NCBI RefSeq assembly: GCF_002210285.1
Contig: NZ_MWQE01000002.1
Coordinates: 310,001-374,000 of the forward strand
Origin: Fibrobacter sp. UWR2
Lineage (GTDB): Bacteria; Fibrobacterota; Fibrobacteria; Fibrobacterales; Fibrobacteraceae
Reading direction: 5' to 3'
DNA: 64,000 nt
The notes beneath the pieces were generated by a model. The model worked only from the letters and a program-made list of their open reading frames with translations, had not been told where the DNA came from and did not search any database. The position numbers and the translations under genes are program-made. Shown piece after piece: positions 1 through 8,049 of the stretch. Every line of letters begins with the position of its first letter. Positions within the stretch are counted from its first letter, which is position 1.

Positions 1-455
1 GTATGCAGTCTCAGACGGGTTGCACGATCAACATCGACGACGATGGCAACATCGACATTGCCGCCCCAAGTGGCAAGGCCGCTGCAGTCTGCCGCCGCAT
101 GATCGAAGAACTCACTGCCGAACCCGAACCGGGCCGCAAGTACAAGGGCAAGGTCAAGACGATCCAGCCGTTTGGCGCATTCGTCGAAATCCTCCCGGGC
201 CGCGACGGTCTCGTGCACATCTCCGAACTTGCTGACCACCGCGTCGATAAGGTCGAAGACGTTGTTCACGTCGGTGACGAAGTCGAAGTGCTCTGCCTCG
301 GTGTTGACCCGAAGGGCAAGGTGAAGCTTTCCATGAAGGCTCTGCTCCCTCCGAAGGCCGCCCCGGCTGAAGCTCCGGCCGCTGAAGCCGCTCCTGAAGC
401 ACCTGCTGCAGAAGCCGCTGCTCCGGAAACTCCCGCTGGCGCTACTGAAGCATAA
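1..455 (+). CDS. pnp: Polyribonucleotide nucleotidyltransferase, C-terminal fragment
   Basis: Only the 3' end of the gene is inside the window; the reading frame is open to the left edge. The visible ~150 residues hold the end of a KH domain (TGCTINIDDDGNIDIAA, with a later GKAAAV segment) and a complete S1 RNA-binding domain (about residues 44-113, GRKYKGKVKTIQPFGAFVEI then GLVHISEL). This KH-S1 order at the C terminus is typical of PNPase, the phosphorolytic 3'-5' exoribonuclease of the RNA degradosome. After the S1 domain comes a ~35-residue tail made almost only of Ala, Pro and Glu, probably disordered. The gene ends at TAA, followed closely by a strong hairpin terminator. The catalytic RNase PH domains lie outside the window, so the identification rests on the RNA-binding end. 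Confidence 0.9.
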   Translation, partial: MQSQTGCTINIDDDGNIDIAAPSGKAAAVCRRMIEELTAEPEPGRKYKGKVKTIQPFGAFVEILPGRDGLVHISELADHRVDKVEDVVHVGDEVEVLCLGVDPKGKVKLSMKALLPPKAAPAEAPAAEAAPEAPAAEAAAPETPAGATEA

Positions 456-476
456 TTCGTTTATACGAAATTGAAG

Positions 477-508
477 ACGCCCGGCTTAACCGCCGGGCGT
501 TTTTTTTT
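477..508 (+). terminator. Rho-independent terminator of pnp
   Basis: Perfect 9-bp stem ACGCCCGGC / GCCGGGCGT with a 6-nt loop, followed by nine T residues. It sits between the convergent pnp and glycosyltransferase genes; the opposite strand lacks a T-run. Confidence 0.93.
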
Positions 509-522
509 ACTTAGTAAAGTTG

Positions 523-1269
523 CTACTTTGAGAACAAATGCTTGAATGCGGCGCCGAGCCCCTGGGCCTTCAGGTCGGACCAGAACGTTGTCGGGATGGC
601 GAGCAGTTCGGCGATGGGGCGAGGGAACTTCTTGAAGATGTACTGCCTGCGCTTCATGCCGATGCGCACGTTCTCGGGACGCCAGTTGCTGCCGAAGTGG
701 TGGATGCTCACGGTCTCGTCGGCGGTGTTGATTGCCCCGTCCAGGAAGCGCTTGGGCGAGAAGTACCATTCGGGCAGGATGTCGAGCCCGTTGAACTTGT
801 CGCAGGCGTTCGCGAGAATCTGCGGGAGCACGAGCTGCTCCACCTTCTCCTCGCTGTATTCGTAATGTCTTTCAGTGTAATACTTTAGTGCCTCGCCGAT
901 GATGGGCGAGTTCTTCTCGGCTCCGAGGAATGACGGTTCGATGCGCTTGGAACCGTTCTCGTACCCGAGGATGTACTTGCGGTCGAGCAGGTGGTTTGGC
1001 GACATTAGGAGCTGCACGTCGGAATCGAGGTAGATGCCGCCTTCGGTGTATAGCGCATATAGGCGGACAGCATCAGCGGCGAATGCCCAGTTCCCCTGAT
1101 CCATGGCCTCCAGTATCCAGGGAATACCAGTAGCCTTCGCCTTGCGATAGTCCCAGAAGATGCAGTTGTAATCGCCTAAGTATTTCTCCCAAGATTCCAT
1201 GCAACGCTGAACCTTTTCTGGAAAAGGCTCGTTAGATAACCAGCAGTAATGAAAAATCTTCGGGATCAT
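523..1269 (-). CDS. DXD-motif glycosyltransferase (OCH1/capsular sugar-transferase type)
   Basis: A 248-residue protein with the hallmarks of the Gly_transf_sug family: N-terminal IPKIFHYCWLS, then AADAVRLYALYTEGGIYLDSDVQ, in which Asp82 and Asp84 form the DXD motif that binds metal and nucleotide sugar. There is no signal peptide or membrane segment, so it is a cytoplasmic or peripheral transferase, probably adding a hexose to a surface polysaccharide or lipid-linked glycan. Length fits the short bacterial members. The gene stands alone and converges on pnp. The start ATG at 1269 has a GGAG about 10 nt upstream. Donor and acceptor sugars cannot be told from sequence. Confidence 0.85.
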   Translation of the reverse strand: MIPKIFHYCWLSNEPFPEKVQRCMESWEKYLGDYNCIFWDYRKAKATGIPWILEAMDQGNWAFAADAVRLYALYTEGGIYLDSDVQLLMSPNHLLDRKYILGYENGSKRIEPSFLGAEKNSPIIGEALKYYTERHYEYSEEKVEQLVLPQILANACDKFNGLDILPEWYFSPKRFLDGAINTADETVSIHHFGSNWRPENVRIGMKRRQYIFKKFPRPIAELLAIPTTFWSDLKAQGLGAAFKHLFSK

Positions 1270-1372
1270 AAATCATACTCCATCTGTACCCTTATTTTAA
1301 CTTTTTTTTTGGAAAATGGAACATGTTTTTTACAATTTTATTTGGAAAAATGACCTGAAAATGATTTTTTGC

Positions 1373-1380
1373 TAAATTTG
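1373..1380 (+). promoter_or_regulatory. -10 element TAAATTTG directly before ispG
   Basis: TAAATTTG matches the FCB-group TAnnTTTG -7/-10 consensus. Only GGGT separates it from the ATG at 1385 and no Shine-Dalgarno fits, so the mRNA is predicted to start at or next to the start codon (leaderless). Confidence 0.6.
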
Positions 1381-1384
1381 GGGT

Positions 1385-3124
1385 ATGACCAAGTTTAGCG
1401 AATTCCCGTATGTTGCCGACCGCTTTAACGCCGTCCGCAGGGAAACTGTACAAGTCCGCGTTGGCGAGGCTTTGATAGGGGGCAACGCCCCCATTTTAGT
1501 TCAGTCCATGACCACAACTAAGCCCAAGGACGTCGAGAAGACTGTGGCCGAGACTTTGGCGCTCGCCAAGGTGGGGTGTGGCCTGGTTCGCATTACCGCT
1601 CCCACATTTGCCGATGCGCAGGGCCTCGAAGAAGTGATGAAGCGCGTGCGTGCCGCTGGCTGCACTGTGCCGGTTTCTGCCGACATCCACTTCCAGCCGA
1701 AGGCCGCGTTCGAGGCGCTCAAGTGGGTCGAGAAGGTCCGCATCAATCCGGGTAACTTTGTCGACACGGGAATTTTGACGCTTGACCAGCAGACGGACAA
1801 GTCGTTCGACGAGGGCAAGGAAAAGGTTGCAGAAGCCTTCACGCCTTTTGTGCAAGAGGCCAAGCGCCTGGGACGCGCCATCCGCATCGGCGTGAACCAC
1901 GGTTCGCTCTCTGCCCGCATGATTTACCGCTACGGCGACACGGTGGAAGGCATGGTGGAAAGTGCCATGGAATACCTGGCCGTGTGCGAGGCCGAGCATT
2001 TTGACCAGGTCGTTTTAAGTTTGAAGAGCAGTAACCCGCGCGTGGCGATTGCCGCCTACCGCATGCTCGCCGCCCGCATCAAGCAGGAAGGCTTCAAGCC
2101 GTACCCGTTCCACGTGGGCGTGACGGAAGCGGGCGCGGGTGCTGACGGACGACTGAAGTCGGCCGCGGGCATCGGCGCACTCCTGCTCGATGGCCTGGCA
2201 GATACGATACGCGTTTCCCTGACCGAAGATCCGGTGGCCGAAGTCCCGGTGGCACAGGAACTCATCAAGGTCTGCGCGTTGCCTACTGCACCGACGGCAT
2301 TTAACGTGCCCGTATTCGAGAAGGACCCGTACCATTACGAACGCAGGGCGACAACGCCTGTCGCAATTTCCGGCGTGGAAATCGGTGGCTCTAGCCCGGT
2401 GAAGGTCGGCGTGAAGGCCGATGCGATTGCACTTACCGGCGAACGCCGCAAAGCGGAATTTGCCCTCCCGAGCTTGAGCGAAAAGCCGATTGTTGAATTC
2501 AAGGATGCGATGGACATCGCCGGTTTCGCCCAGAATCCGGCCTCCGTTCCCGCGGGTTCCGTGTTCTGCTATACCGGTGCCGAGATGGTCTCCGGCGTGC
2601 GCGCATTAGCGGCGGCTCTGGAGTCGGCGAAGCGCCAAGACCCGATTCTGCTTTACGCCAAGATTAACGACAACGAAACCGAGACCCTCCGCGTGTCCGC
2701 CGATATCGGAAGCCTCGTGACGGACGGTCTTGGCGATGCCGTCGTTATCGACGGCTACAAGGGCGCTAAGGAATGCGTCCTGCTTGCATTCGACATTTTG
2801 CAGGCCGCCTACTGCCGCCGCAGCAAGACGAACTTCATCAGCTGCCCGAGCTGCGGCCGCACCCTCTACGACATCCAGCAGGTGATGGGCAAGATCAAGG
2901 CCCGCTTCGGTCACCTCTCGGATATTTCCATCGGCATTATGGGCTGCATCGTGAACGGCCCGGGCGAGATGGCGGACGCCGACTTCGGCTACGTGGGCGG
3001 TGGCCCCGGCCGCATTACCTTGTTTGAAGGCAAGACGGCGGTCAAGAAGAACATCCCCGAAGAGGACGCCATCGAGGAACTCGTGAATTTGATTAAGGAG
3101 CGTGGTCGCTGGATTGACCCGTAA
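1385..3124 (+). CDS. ispG: 4-hydroxy-3-methylbut-2-en-1-yl diphosphate synthase (flavodoxin)
   Basis: IspG (GcpE) converts MEcPP to HMBPP with a [4Fe-4S] cluster, the penultimate step of the MEP isoprenoid pathway. The protein is 579 residues, much longer than the ~370-residue E. coli enzyme; it is the three-domain form with a large insert known from Bacteroidota, Chlamydia and plants. The N-terminal TIM barrel begins around PILVQSMTTTKPKDVE. Cluster ligands are Cys487 and Cys490 (ISCPSCGRTL) and Cys521 (MGCIVNGPGE), with Glu528 as the fourth ligand. Start ATG at 1385 follows a promoter element so closely that the mRNA is probably leaderless. serA follows 41 nt downstream on the same strand. 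Confidence 0.95.
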   Translation: MTKFSEFPYVADRFNAVRRETVQVRVGEALIGGNAPILVQSMTTTKPKDVEKTVAETLALAKVGCGLVRITAPTFADAQGLEEVMKRVRAAGCTVPVSADIHFQPKAAFEALKWVEKVRINPGNFVDTGILTLDQQTDKSFDEGKEKVAEAFTPFVQEAKRLGRAIRIGVNHGSLSARMIYRYGDTVEGMVESAMEYLAVCEAEHFDQVVLSLKSSNPRVAIAAYRMLAARIKQEGFKPYPFHVGVTEAGAGADGRLKSAAGIGALLLDGLADTIRVSLTEDPVAEVPVAQELIKVCALPTAPTAFNVPVFEKDPYHYERRATTPVAISGVEIGGSSPVKVGVKADAIALTGERRKAEFALPSLSEKPIVEFKDAMDIAGFAQNPASVPAGSVFCYTGAEMVSGVRALAAALESAKRQDPILLYAKINDNETETLRVSADIGSLVTDGLGDAVVIDGYKGAKECVLLAFDILQAAYCRRSKTNFISCPSCGRTLYDIQQVMGKIKARFGHLSDISIGIMGCIVNGPGEMADADFGYVGGGPGRITLFEGKTAVKKNIPEEDAIEELVNLIKERGRWIDP

Positions 3125-3165
3125 CGCGCCCCTCAAGATTTTAAACATTAACAAAGGACATAAAA

Positions 3166-4332
3166 ATGGCAACTATTAAGACGATGAACAACATTTCCAA
3201 GAAAGGCTTGAGCCTGTTTGGCTCGTTCTACCAGGTTTCCGACTCCGTCGAGAAGCCGGATGCCATCTTGGTGCGTTCCGCCCAGGTTGATACCGACAAC
3301 TTTGACGGCCTGCTGGCTGTCGCCCGCGCCGGCGCTGGCGTGAACAACATCACTATCGACAAGGCTTCCGCGAAGGGCATCTGCGTGTTCAACACTCCGG
3401 GTGCAAACGCCAACGCCGTTGCCGAACTCGTGATGACCGTGCTCGGCATGGCCGTCCGTAACGTGGACAAGGCCGCTGCTTGGGTCAAGAACCTCGACAC
3501 CACCGATCCGGACCTCGCGAAGACCGTCGAAAGCGGCAAGAAGAAGTTCGCCGGCATGGAACTCGCAGGCAAGACCCTCGGCGTGATTGGCCTCGGCAAG
3601 ATCGGCGTGCTCGTCGCCAACTATGCCCGTTGGAAGAACATGCGCGTCATCGCTTACGAACCGTATCCGAACGCCGCCAACATGCACGAACTTTCCAACA
3701 AGGTTGAAATTGCCGACCTCGACACCGTGATTGCGAAGTCTGACTTCCTCACCGTGCACGTTCCGTTCATCAAGGGCGTGACCGAGAACCTCCTCAACCG
3801 CAAGAACCTCGCCGGCTTCAAGGGCAGCTACATCATGAACTTCGCCCGCGGTGGCATTGTGGAAATGGCCCCGGTCAACGAGATGCTCGCTTCCGGTTCC
3901 CTCCAGGGCTACCTCTGCGACTTCCCGGATGCTGACCTCATCAAGAACGACAAGGTGACCTGCTTCCCGCACCTCGGCGCTTCCACTGAAGAAGCCGAAG
4001 AAAACTGCGCCGTGATGGCCGTCGAAGAACTGAAGGACTACATCGAATTCGGTTGCGTCCGCAATTCCGTGAACTTCCCGGCCCTCGTCGATCACCCGCA
4101 TGCCGGTGTCAAGAGCCGCGTCGTGGTCATCAACCAGGACGTTCCGAACATGATTTCCGAAATCACGAAGGTGTTCGGTGCCGAAGGCATTAACATTGCC
4201 TCGTTCAGCAACAAGAGCAACGGCAAGATCGGCTACAACCTCGTTGACGTCGAAAGCAAGGTCGATGACTCCATCATCGAGAAGCTCTCCAAGCTTGACA
4301 AGGTCATCAAGGTCCGCGTGATCCACTTCTAG
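3166..4332 (+). CDS. serA: D-3-phosphoglycerate dehydrogenase with ACT domain
   Basis: A 388-residue 2-hydroxyacid dehydrogenase that should oxidise 3-phosphoglycerate to phosphohydroxypyruvate, the first step of serine synthesis. The NAD-binding Rossmann motif GLGKIG is at 142-147; the catalytic Arg is in NFARGG (Arg228) and the catalytic His in FPHLGAS (His269). The C-terminal ~70 residues (VVVINQDVPNMISEITKVFG...) form one ACT domain, the usual serine-sensing regulatory unit. It is shorter than the 410-aa E. coli enzyme. An AAAGGA ribosome site lies about 6 nt before the ATG. The position of the usual catalytic Glu is not obvious, so a related 2-hydroxyacid activity is not fully excluded. 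Confidence 0.88.
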   Translation: MATIKTMNNISKKGLSLFGSFYQVSDSVEKPDAILVRSAQVDTDNFDGLLAVARAGAGVNNITIDKASAKGICVFNTPGANANAVAELVMTVLGMAVRNVDKAAAWVKNLDTTDPDLAKTVESGKKKFAGMELAGKTLGVIGLGKIGVLVANYARWKNMRVIAYEPYPNAANMHELSNKVEIADLDTVIAKSDFLTVHVPFIKGVTENLLNRKNLAGFKGSYIMNFARGGIVEMAPVNEMLASGSLQGYLCDFPDADLIKNDKVTCFPHLGASTEEAEENCAVMAVEELKDYIEFGCVRNSVNFPALVDHPHAGVKSRVVVINQDVPNMISEITKVFGAEGINIASFSNKSNGKIGYNLVDVESKVDDSIIEKLSKLDKVIKVRVIHF

Positions 4333-4342
4333 GATTTTTGAT

Positions 4343-4367
4343 GTCATCCCCGGCTTGACCGGGGATC
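4343..4367. repeat. Dispersed palindromic repeat (REP-like), copy 1
   Basis: 25-bp element starting GTCATCCCCGG and ending CCGGGGATC, able to form a CCCCGG/CCGGGG stem. The same 25 bases recur at 42282-42306 and a close inverted relative is at 47957-47980. It lies just after the serA stop codon. Confidence 0.8.
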
Positions 4368-4382
4368 TTCCTTGAAAAAATT

Positions 4383-4408
4383 AGTCTCCGCATTGCGGAG
4401 GCTTTTTG
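4383..4408 (+). terminator. Rho-independent terminator after serA
   Basis: Stem GCCTCCGC-type: GTCTCCGCA / TTGCGGAGGC followed by TTTTT, about 50 nt after the serA stop codon and downstream of the REP-like element. Confidence 0.8.
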
Positions 4409-4427
4409 TATATAAACAAAAGAATCG

Positions 4428-5099
4428 CTACTTCTGCCTACACATCAGTGCTTCTTTCATCGTGTATTCTTCGTGCTTTTTCTGGTTGCCCTTGCGCTTG
4501 TAGAATTCTGCGATGTTGTGTATCACGATGCAGTCTGTTGGCTCCAGTTTGTGGGCTTTTTCTAGATAAACTATCGCGCTGTCGTTCTCCTGGAGCATGT
4601 GCACCACGCTCATGGCGTTTAGTGCCTCTACGCTGTTGGGGAGGAATTTGAGCATTTGGCGTGCGAGCATTTCGTAGCAGGCGTCGTTCTCCTTTTCGAA
4701 ATGTTGCCTGGCGGCAATCGTGAATTCGCCTTCCAGGAGTTTGTCTGCGTCGGCGATTTTTTGCCCGCCCTTGAGTTCGCATTTGTCCTTTTTCGTCTTT
4801 AGCAGTTCATGGATTTTCTCGAAATACCTGGCCTGCGCCTTGCAGTTTTCCATTTCGCCGTTTAGCTGGACCTGCCCGAGCCAGATGTCGATTCGGTACG
4901 GGAACCGCTCGAGTGCGGAATCCAGAATTGCGGATGCGTCCTGGAGGCTTCCGAGGGAATAGGCCGAGTGTATGGAGTTGCTCGATGCCCGGATTTCTGT
5001 CTTTATCGCCTTGTTCGCCCTTGCAATCCATTCTTCGGGTGTGTCGGCGAACGCTTGCGCGAAATATACGGCCAATAGGGTAAATAAGATTCTCTTCAT
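4428..5099 (-). CDS. Secreted tetratricopeptide-repeat protein
   Basis: 223 residues with an N-terminal signal peptide (MKRILFTLLAVYFAQAFA, cleavage expected near AFA-D) and helical repeats afterwards. The region ending VHMLQENDSAIVYLEKAHKL and the following NIAEFYKRKGNQKKHEEY fit TPR helices, so the protein is probably a periplasmic scaffold. No catalytic motif is seen. The start at 5099 is preceded by TATAAT with a 7-nt gap, suggesting a leaderless message. It is divergent from the epimerase gene, with about 50 nt between start codons. No specific partner can be named. Confidence 0.75.
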   Translation of the reverse strand: MKRILFTLLAVYFAQAFADTPEEWIARANKAIKTEIRASSNSIHSAYSLGSLQDASAILDSALERFPYRIDIWLGQVQLNGEMENCKAQARYFEKIHELLKTKKDKCELKGGQKIADADKLLEGEFTIAARQHFEKENDACYEMLARQMLKFLPNSVEALNAMSVVHMLQENDSAIVYLEKAHKLEPTDCIVIHNIAEFYKRKGNQKKHEEYTMKEALMCRQK

Positions 5100-5106
5100 G
5101 CCTCTA

Positions 5107-5112
5107 ATTATA
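5107..5112 (-). promoter_or_regulatory. -10 element TATAAT of the TPR protein gene
   Basis: TATAAT on the minus strand ends 7 nt before the ATG at 5099, too close for a normal leader with a Shine-Dalgarno site. Confidence 0.5.
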
Positions 5113-5151
5113 GTTTTTTTCTACTTTTCTTTACAAAATAGGATTGTTGGA

Positions 5152-6201
5152 ATGAAGATTCTTGTGACTGGTGCGGCGGGTTTTATCGCCTCGAAGATTA
5201 TGGCGATGCTTTCGGCCCGCGGGGACGAGGTTGTCGGGCTTGACAACATCAACGACTATTACGATGTGCGCCTCAAGTACGGGCGCCTATGGGAAAACGG
5301 CTTCCGTTCGGCGAACGGTGGAGTGCTTGCCGAGATACCCTTCGGGCAGATGCTTGAAAGTTCGACGCTCGCGGGCGCTCGTTTTGTGCGCATGGACCTT
5401 GCCGACAAGGAATCCATCGACAAGCTGTTTGCTGCCGAGAAGTTCGACAAGGTGGTGAACCTCGCGGCTCAGGCTGGCGTGCGCTATTCTATCACGAACC
5501 CTTATGCTTATATGCAGAGCAACATGGTCGGGTTCCTGAACATCCTTGAGGCATGCCGCAACAACAGCGTGCCGTACCTGCTCTACGCCTCGTCAAGTTC
5601 CGTGTATGGCCTGAACAGCAAGGTGCCCTACAGCGAGGATGACAAGGTCGACAATCCGGTTAGCTTGTATGCGGCAAGCAAGAAGAGCAACGAACTGATG
5701 GCACATGCCTACTCGAAACTCTACGGAATTTCTGCGACGGGACTGCGCTACTTTACGGTTTATGGCCCGTGGGGACGCCCTGACATGAGTCCGATGCTCT
5801 TTGCCCGCGCCATCTCGAAGGGCGAGCCCATCAAGGTGTTCAACAACGGCGACATGATCCGCGACTTCACCTACATCGACGACATCGCGGAAGGCAGCGT
5901 TCATGCGCTCGACCACATGCCTGTCGCCGCGGAATGCCCGAATGGCGTGCCCTACAAGGTGTACAACATCGGCTGCAGCCATCCGGTGAAACTGATGGAC
6001 TTTATCGCCGAAATCGAGAACGCCTATGGTGAGCCCGCGAAGAAGGAATTTTTGCCGATGCAGCCGGGCGACGTTTACCAGACGAATGCCGACACAGCGA
6101 AACTCGAGGCGGAATGCGGCTACAAGCCCCACTGGAGCCTGCACGACGGTATCGCCGAGTTCATGAAGTGGTACAAGAGCGACAAGAACCCATTGAGGTA
6201 G
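5152..6201 (+). CDS. NAD-dependent nucleotide-sugar epimerase (UDP-glucuronate 4-epimerase type)
   Basis: An extended short-chain dehydrogenase of 349 residues starting MKILVTGAAGFIAS. It has the Rossmann GxxGxxA motif, the DNINDYYDVRLKYGRL segment typical of UDP-glucuronate/UDP-GlcNAc 4-epimerases of the CapI/LpsL group, the active-site Ser in ASSSSVYG and the YxxxK pair in YAASK. The frame is open upstream to 4972, but that extension overlaps the divergent TPR gene and carries no family signature, so the ATG at 5152 is chosen. It probably supplies an epimerised sugar for surface polysaccharide. The cytochrome gene begins at the base after its stop codon, so the two may be co-transcribed. 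Confidence 0.88.
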   Translation: MKILVTGAAGFIASKIMAMLSARGDEVVGLDNINDYYDVRLKYGRLWENGFRSANGGVLAEIPFGQMLESSTLAGARFVRMDLADKESIDKLFAAEKFDKVVNLAAQAGVRYSITNPYAYMQSNMVGFLNILEACRNNSVPYLLYASSSSVYGLNSKVPYSEDDKVDNPVSLYAASKKSNELMAHAYSKLYGISATGLRYFTVYGPWGRPDMSPMLFARAISKGEPIKVFNNGDMIRDFTYIDDIAEGSVHALDHMPVAAECPNGVPYKVYNIGCSHPVKLMDFIAEIENAYGEPAKKEFLPMQPGDVYQTNADTAKLEAECGYKPHWSLHDGIAEFMKWYKSDKNPLR

Positions 6202-6573
6202 ATGATGCGCGGTTCACGGGCGGTTGTTGCGGTACTGTTACTTGTCAGTGTGCTCCTAGCGGCTGACGTGTTTGTGCTGCCTGCCGTGACGCCCGAACTC
6301 AAGGCGAAGGCTTCGGAATACTATAACAACGAGTGCAAGGGCTGCCATCGCTGGGCGCGCAAGTTTGCGGCGCCGCCCATGAAGGATAACGTCGCGCAGT
6401 ATGTAGAGAATCCCGAGGCCCTGGTGCAGTACCTGATGAAACCGGAGCCCAAGCACCCTGACCAGTGGGATCCTATGGAAATTGCGCCCATGAGCGAGAG
6501 CGATGCGAAGACGATGGCTGCGTGGCTGTTGTATATTTTGGAACATCCGGACGACCCCGGAAGGCCTAAGTAG
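6202..6573 (+). CDS. Monohaem c-type cytochrome
   Basis: 123 residues. An N-terminal hydrophobic stretch (VVAVLLLVSVLLAADVFVLP) serves as signal or membrane anchor. One CxxCH haem site (ECKGCHRW) lies near residue 46, and a candidate axial Met is in EIAPMSESDAKTM, so this is a class I-like cytochrome c working on the outer face of the inner membrane. Its start immediately follows the epimerase stop; an alternative ATG is the next codon. It begins a tight five-gene redox cluster (to 10228) and could play the role of the small monohaem subunit (ActE-like) of an alternative complex III-type assembly, or of a soluble carrier. Confidence 0.8.
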   Translation: MMRGSRAVVAVLLLVSVLLAADVFVLPAVTPELKAKASEYYNNECKGCHRWARKFAAPPMKDNVAQYVENPEALVQYLMKPEPKHPDQWDPMEIAPMSESDAKTMAAWLLYILEHPDDPGRPK

Positions 6574-6585
6574 CAGGAGCTGTGC

Positions 6586-7170
6586 TTGAAGTATTGGATG
6601 GGTGGCATTTTTGCGGTTGTGTGCGCGTTCTTTTTGGCGGATTTCCTCTTTTGCCAGAAGGCGACTCCCGTGCGTGTTGGTGCCGATACGAGCGGCCCCT
6701 CGTCCATTGCTTTTTTCCATGCGCTTCATGGCGATTCAATTGGTTTGGCCTGCACGGCATGCCATACGGGTGCGGCATCTGCTGCCCGCGCGTATATGCC
6801 GGCGAAGGCGGACTGCATGGATTGCCACCGCCTGCCGCTCACTGAAAATCCCGGAATCGAGAAGCTGGATTCGGCGCTGGCCGCCGCTCCGGCATACCCC
6901 TGGGAGCACGAGCCCGAATTGCCGGAGCACGTGGTGTTCCACCACGGGGTACACGCGGCCGCCGGAGTCGAGTGTGCGGAATGCCACCGCAGTTTCGCGG
7001 GCGGTTCTTCCCAGAAGGCCGGCGCGACCCGCGGTCCTGCCCAGAAGGCTGACGTGTACGGCGACGACAATTTCAGCATGCAGATGTGTATCGCCTGCCA
7101 CAGGGGCGATACGTTCAAACAGAAGAATTTCAAGCGGGCGGCCACCTACTGCGCCGCATGCCACAGGTAG
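6586..7170 (+). CDS. Pentahaem c-type cytochrome (ActA/cytochrome c7-like)
   Basis: 194 residues with an N-terminal membrane anchor (IFAVVCAFFLADFLF) and five CxxCH sites: CTACH, CMDCH, CAECH, CIACH and CAACH, the last at the extreme C terminus. Extra His residues (FFHALHG, VFHHGVH) are positioned to be distal ligands, as in cytochrome c7/ActA families. The start is a TTG at 6586 with AGGAG 6 nt upstream; no ATG fits better. Five haems plus adjacent Fe-S and NrfD genes point to a membrane quinol-oxidising complex that passes electrons through a haem wire in the periplasm. The final acceptor is unknown. Confidence 0.83.
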   Translation: MKYWMGGIFAVVCAFFLADFLFCQKATPVRVGADTSGPSSIAFFHALHGDSIGLACTACHTGAASAARAYMPAKADCMDCHRLPLTENPGIEKLDSALAAAPAYPWEHEPELPEHVVFHHGVHAAAGVECAECHRSFAGGSSQKAGATRGPAQKADVYGDDNFSMQMCIACHRGDTFKQKNFKRAATYCAACHR

Positions 7171-7173
7171 TTT

Positions 7174-8049
7174 ATGGATAGGCGCGAATTCCTGAAACTT
7201 TTCTCGATGACGGTAGCGGGCTTCGCCCTGTTCGGCTGCCGTGACGGCCTGTTCGGTACTCCAGTCAAACGTGCGGCGGCTCCGAAGCTTGCCGACTTCG
7301 AGAACGAGGTGCGCCTCGCTCTCTCCAGGATGAAGCCCGGGATGGAACTCGTGCGAGTGCCGATACCCGCGGCTCTCAAGACTCCGGGCGCATCCTCGGA
7401 AAACCGCTTCGGCATGGCTATCGACTTGGATGCCTGCGATGCCTGCGGCAAGTGTGTGCTTGCCTGCATCCAGGAGAACAACATCCCGCTTTCGGGCCCG
7501 GAGCAGATTGCCCGCGGGCAGTTCATGCACTGGATAGAACTTTTCGGCGGAGCTCCTGCGATGTGCTTTCACTGCGGCGACGCTCCCTGTGAGAAGGTTT
7601 GCCCGACGGGTGCTGCGAACCACACACCCGACGGCGTCTCCGCGATGATGTACAAGCGCTGTACCGGGAGCCGCTTCTGCGGGGCGAACTGTCCGATGGG
7701 TGCCCGCAAGTTCAATTTCGATGACCCGATTGCTTCGGGCCGTTCGCTCAAGTTTAACGCCGGCGTTCCCGTCCGCGAGAAGGGCGTGATGGAAAAGTGC
7801 TCGCTTTGCCTGCAGCGCCTGCAGGACAGCCGCCAAGATTTCAAGGCTCTTCACCCGCTCGAAAGCTGGCGTGGTCGCGGCGTGACGACGGCCTGTGCCG
7901 CCGCCTGCCCGAAGAACGCCATCATATTCGGCAACTGGCTCGATGATAGCTCCCCGCTGGTAGTTGCCGCCAAGAACCGCGTGCTTTATGCCCCGAAGGC
8001 AATCGCATCGCTCGACCCGTCCATCGTCTACATGAGGGGGCGTCGTTGA
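7174..8049 (+). CDS. Tat-exported four-cluster Fe-S lipoprotein (ActB C-terminal/NrfC-like)
   Basis: 291 residues. The N terminus MDRREFLKLF is a twin-arginine motif, followed by a hydrophobic stretch and lipobox-like LFGC (Cys22). Four Cys groups suited to 4Fe-4S clusters follow: CDACGKCVLAC, CFHCGDAPCEKVC, CTGSRFCGANC, and CSLC together with CAAAC. Segments such as NNIPLSGPEQIARGQFMHWI and VMEKCSLCLQRL resemble the Fe-S half of ActB of alternative complex III. The large molybdopterin-like half of ActB is absent here and no other gene supplies it. The gene starts 3 nt after the pentahaem cytochrome stop and overlaps the NrfD-like gene. Confidence 0.85.
   Translation: MDRREFLKLFSMTVAGFALFGCRDGLFGTPVKRAAAPKLADFENEVRLALSRMKPGMELVRVPIPAALKTPGASSENRFGMAIDLDACDACGKCVLACIQENNIPLSGPEQIARGQFMHWIELFGGAPAMCFHCGDAPCEKVCPTGAANHTPDGVSAMMYKRCTGSRFCGANCPMGARKFNFDDPIASGRSLKFNAGVPVREKGVMEKCSLCLQRLQDSRQDFKALHPLESWRGRGVTTACAAACPKNAIIFGNWLDDSSPLVVAAKNRVLYAPKAIASLDPSIVYMRGRR

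Noticed and set aside
4972..5151. 60-codon extension of the epimerase
   Set aside because: It overlaps the divergent TPR gene and its promoter, and the Rossmann motif begins at the ATG at 5152.
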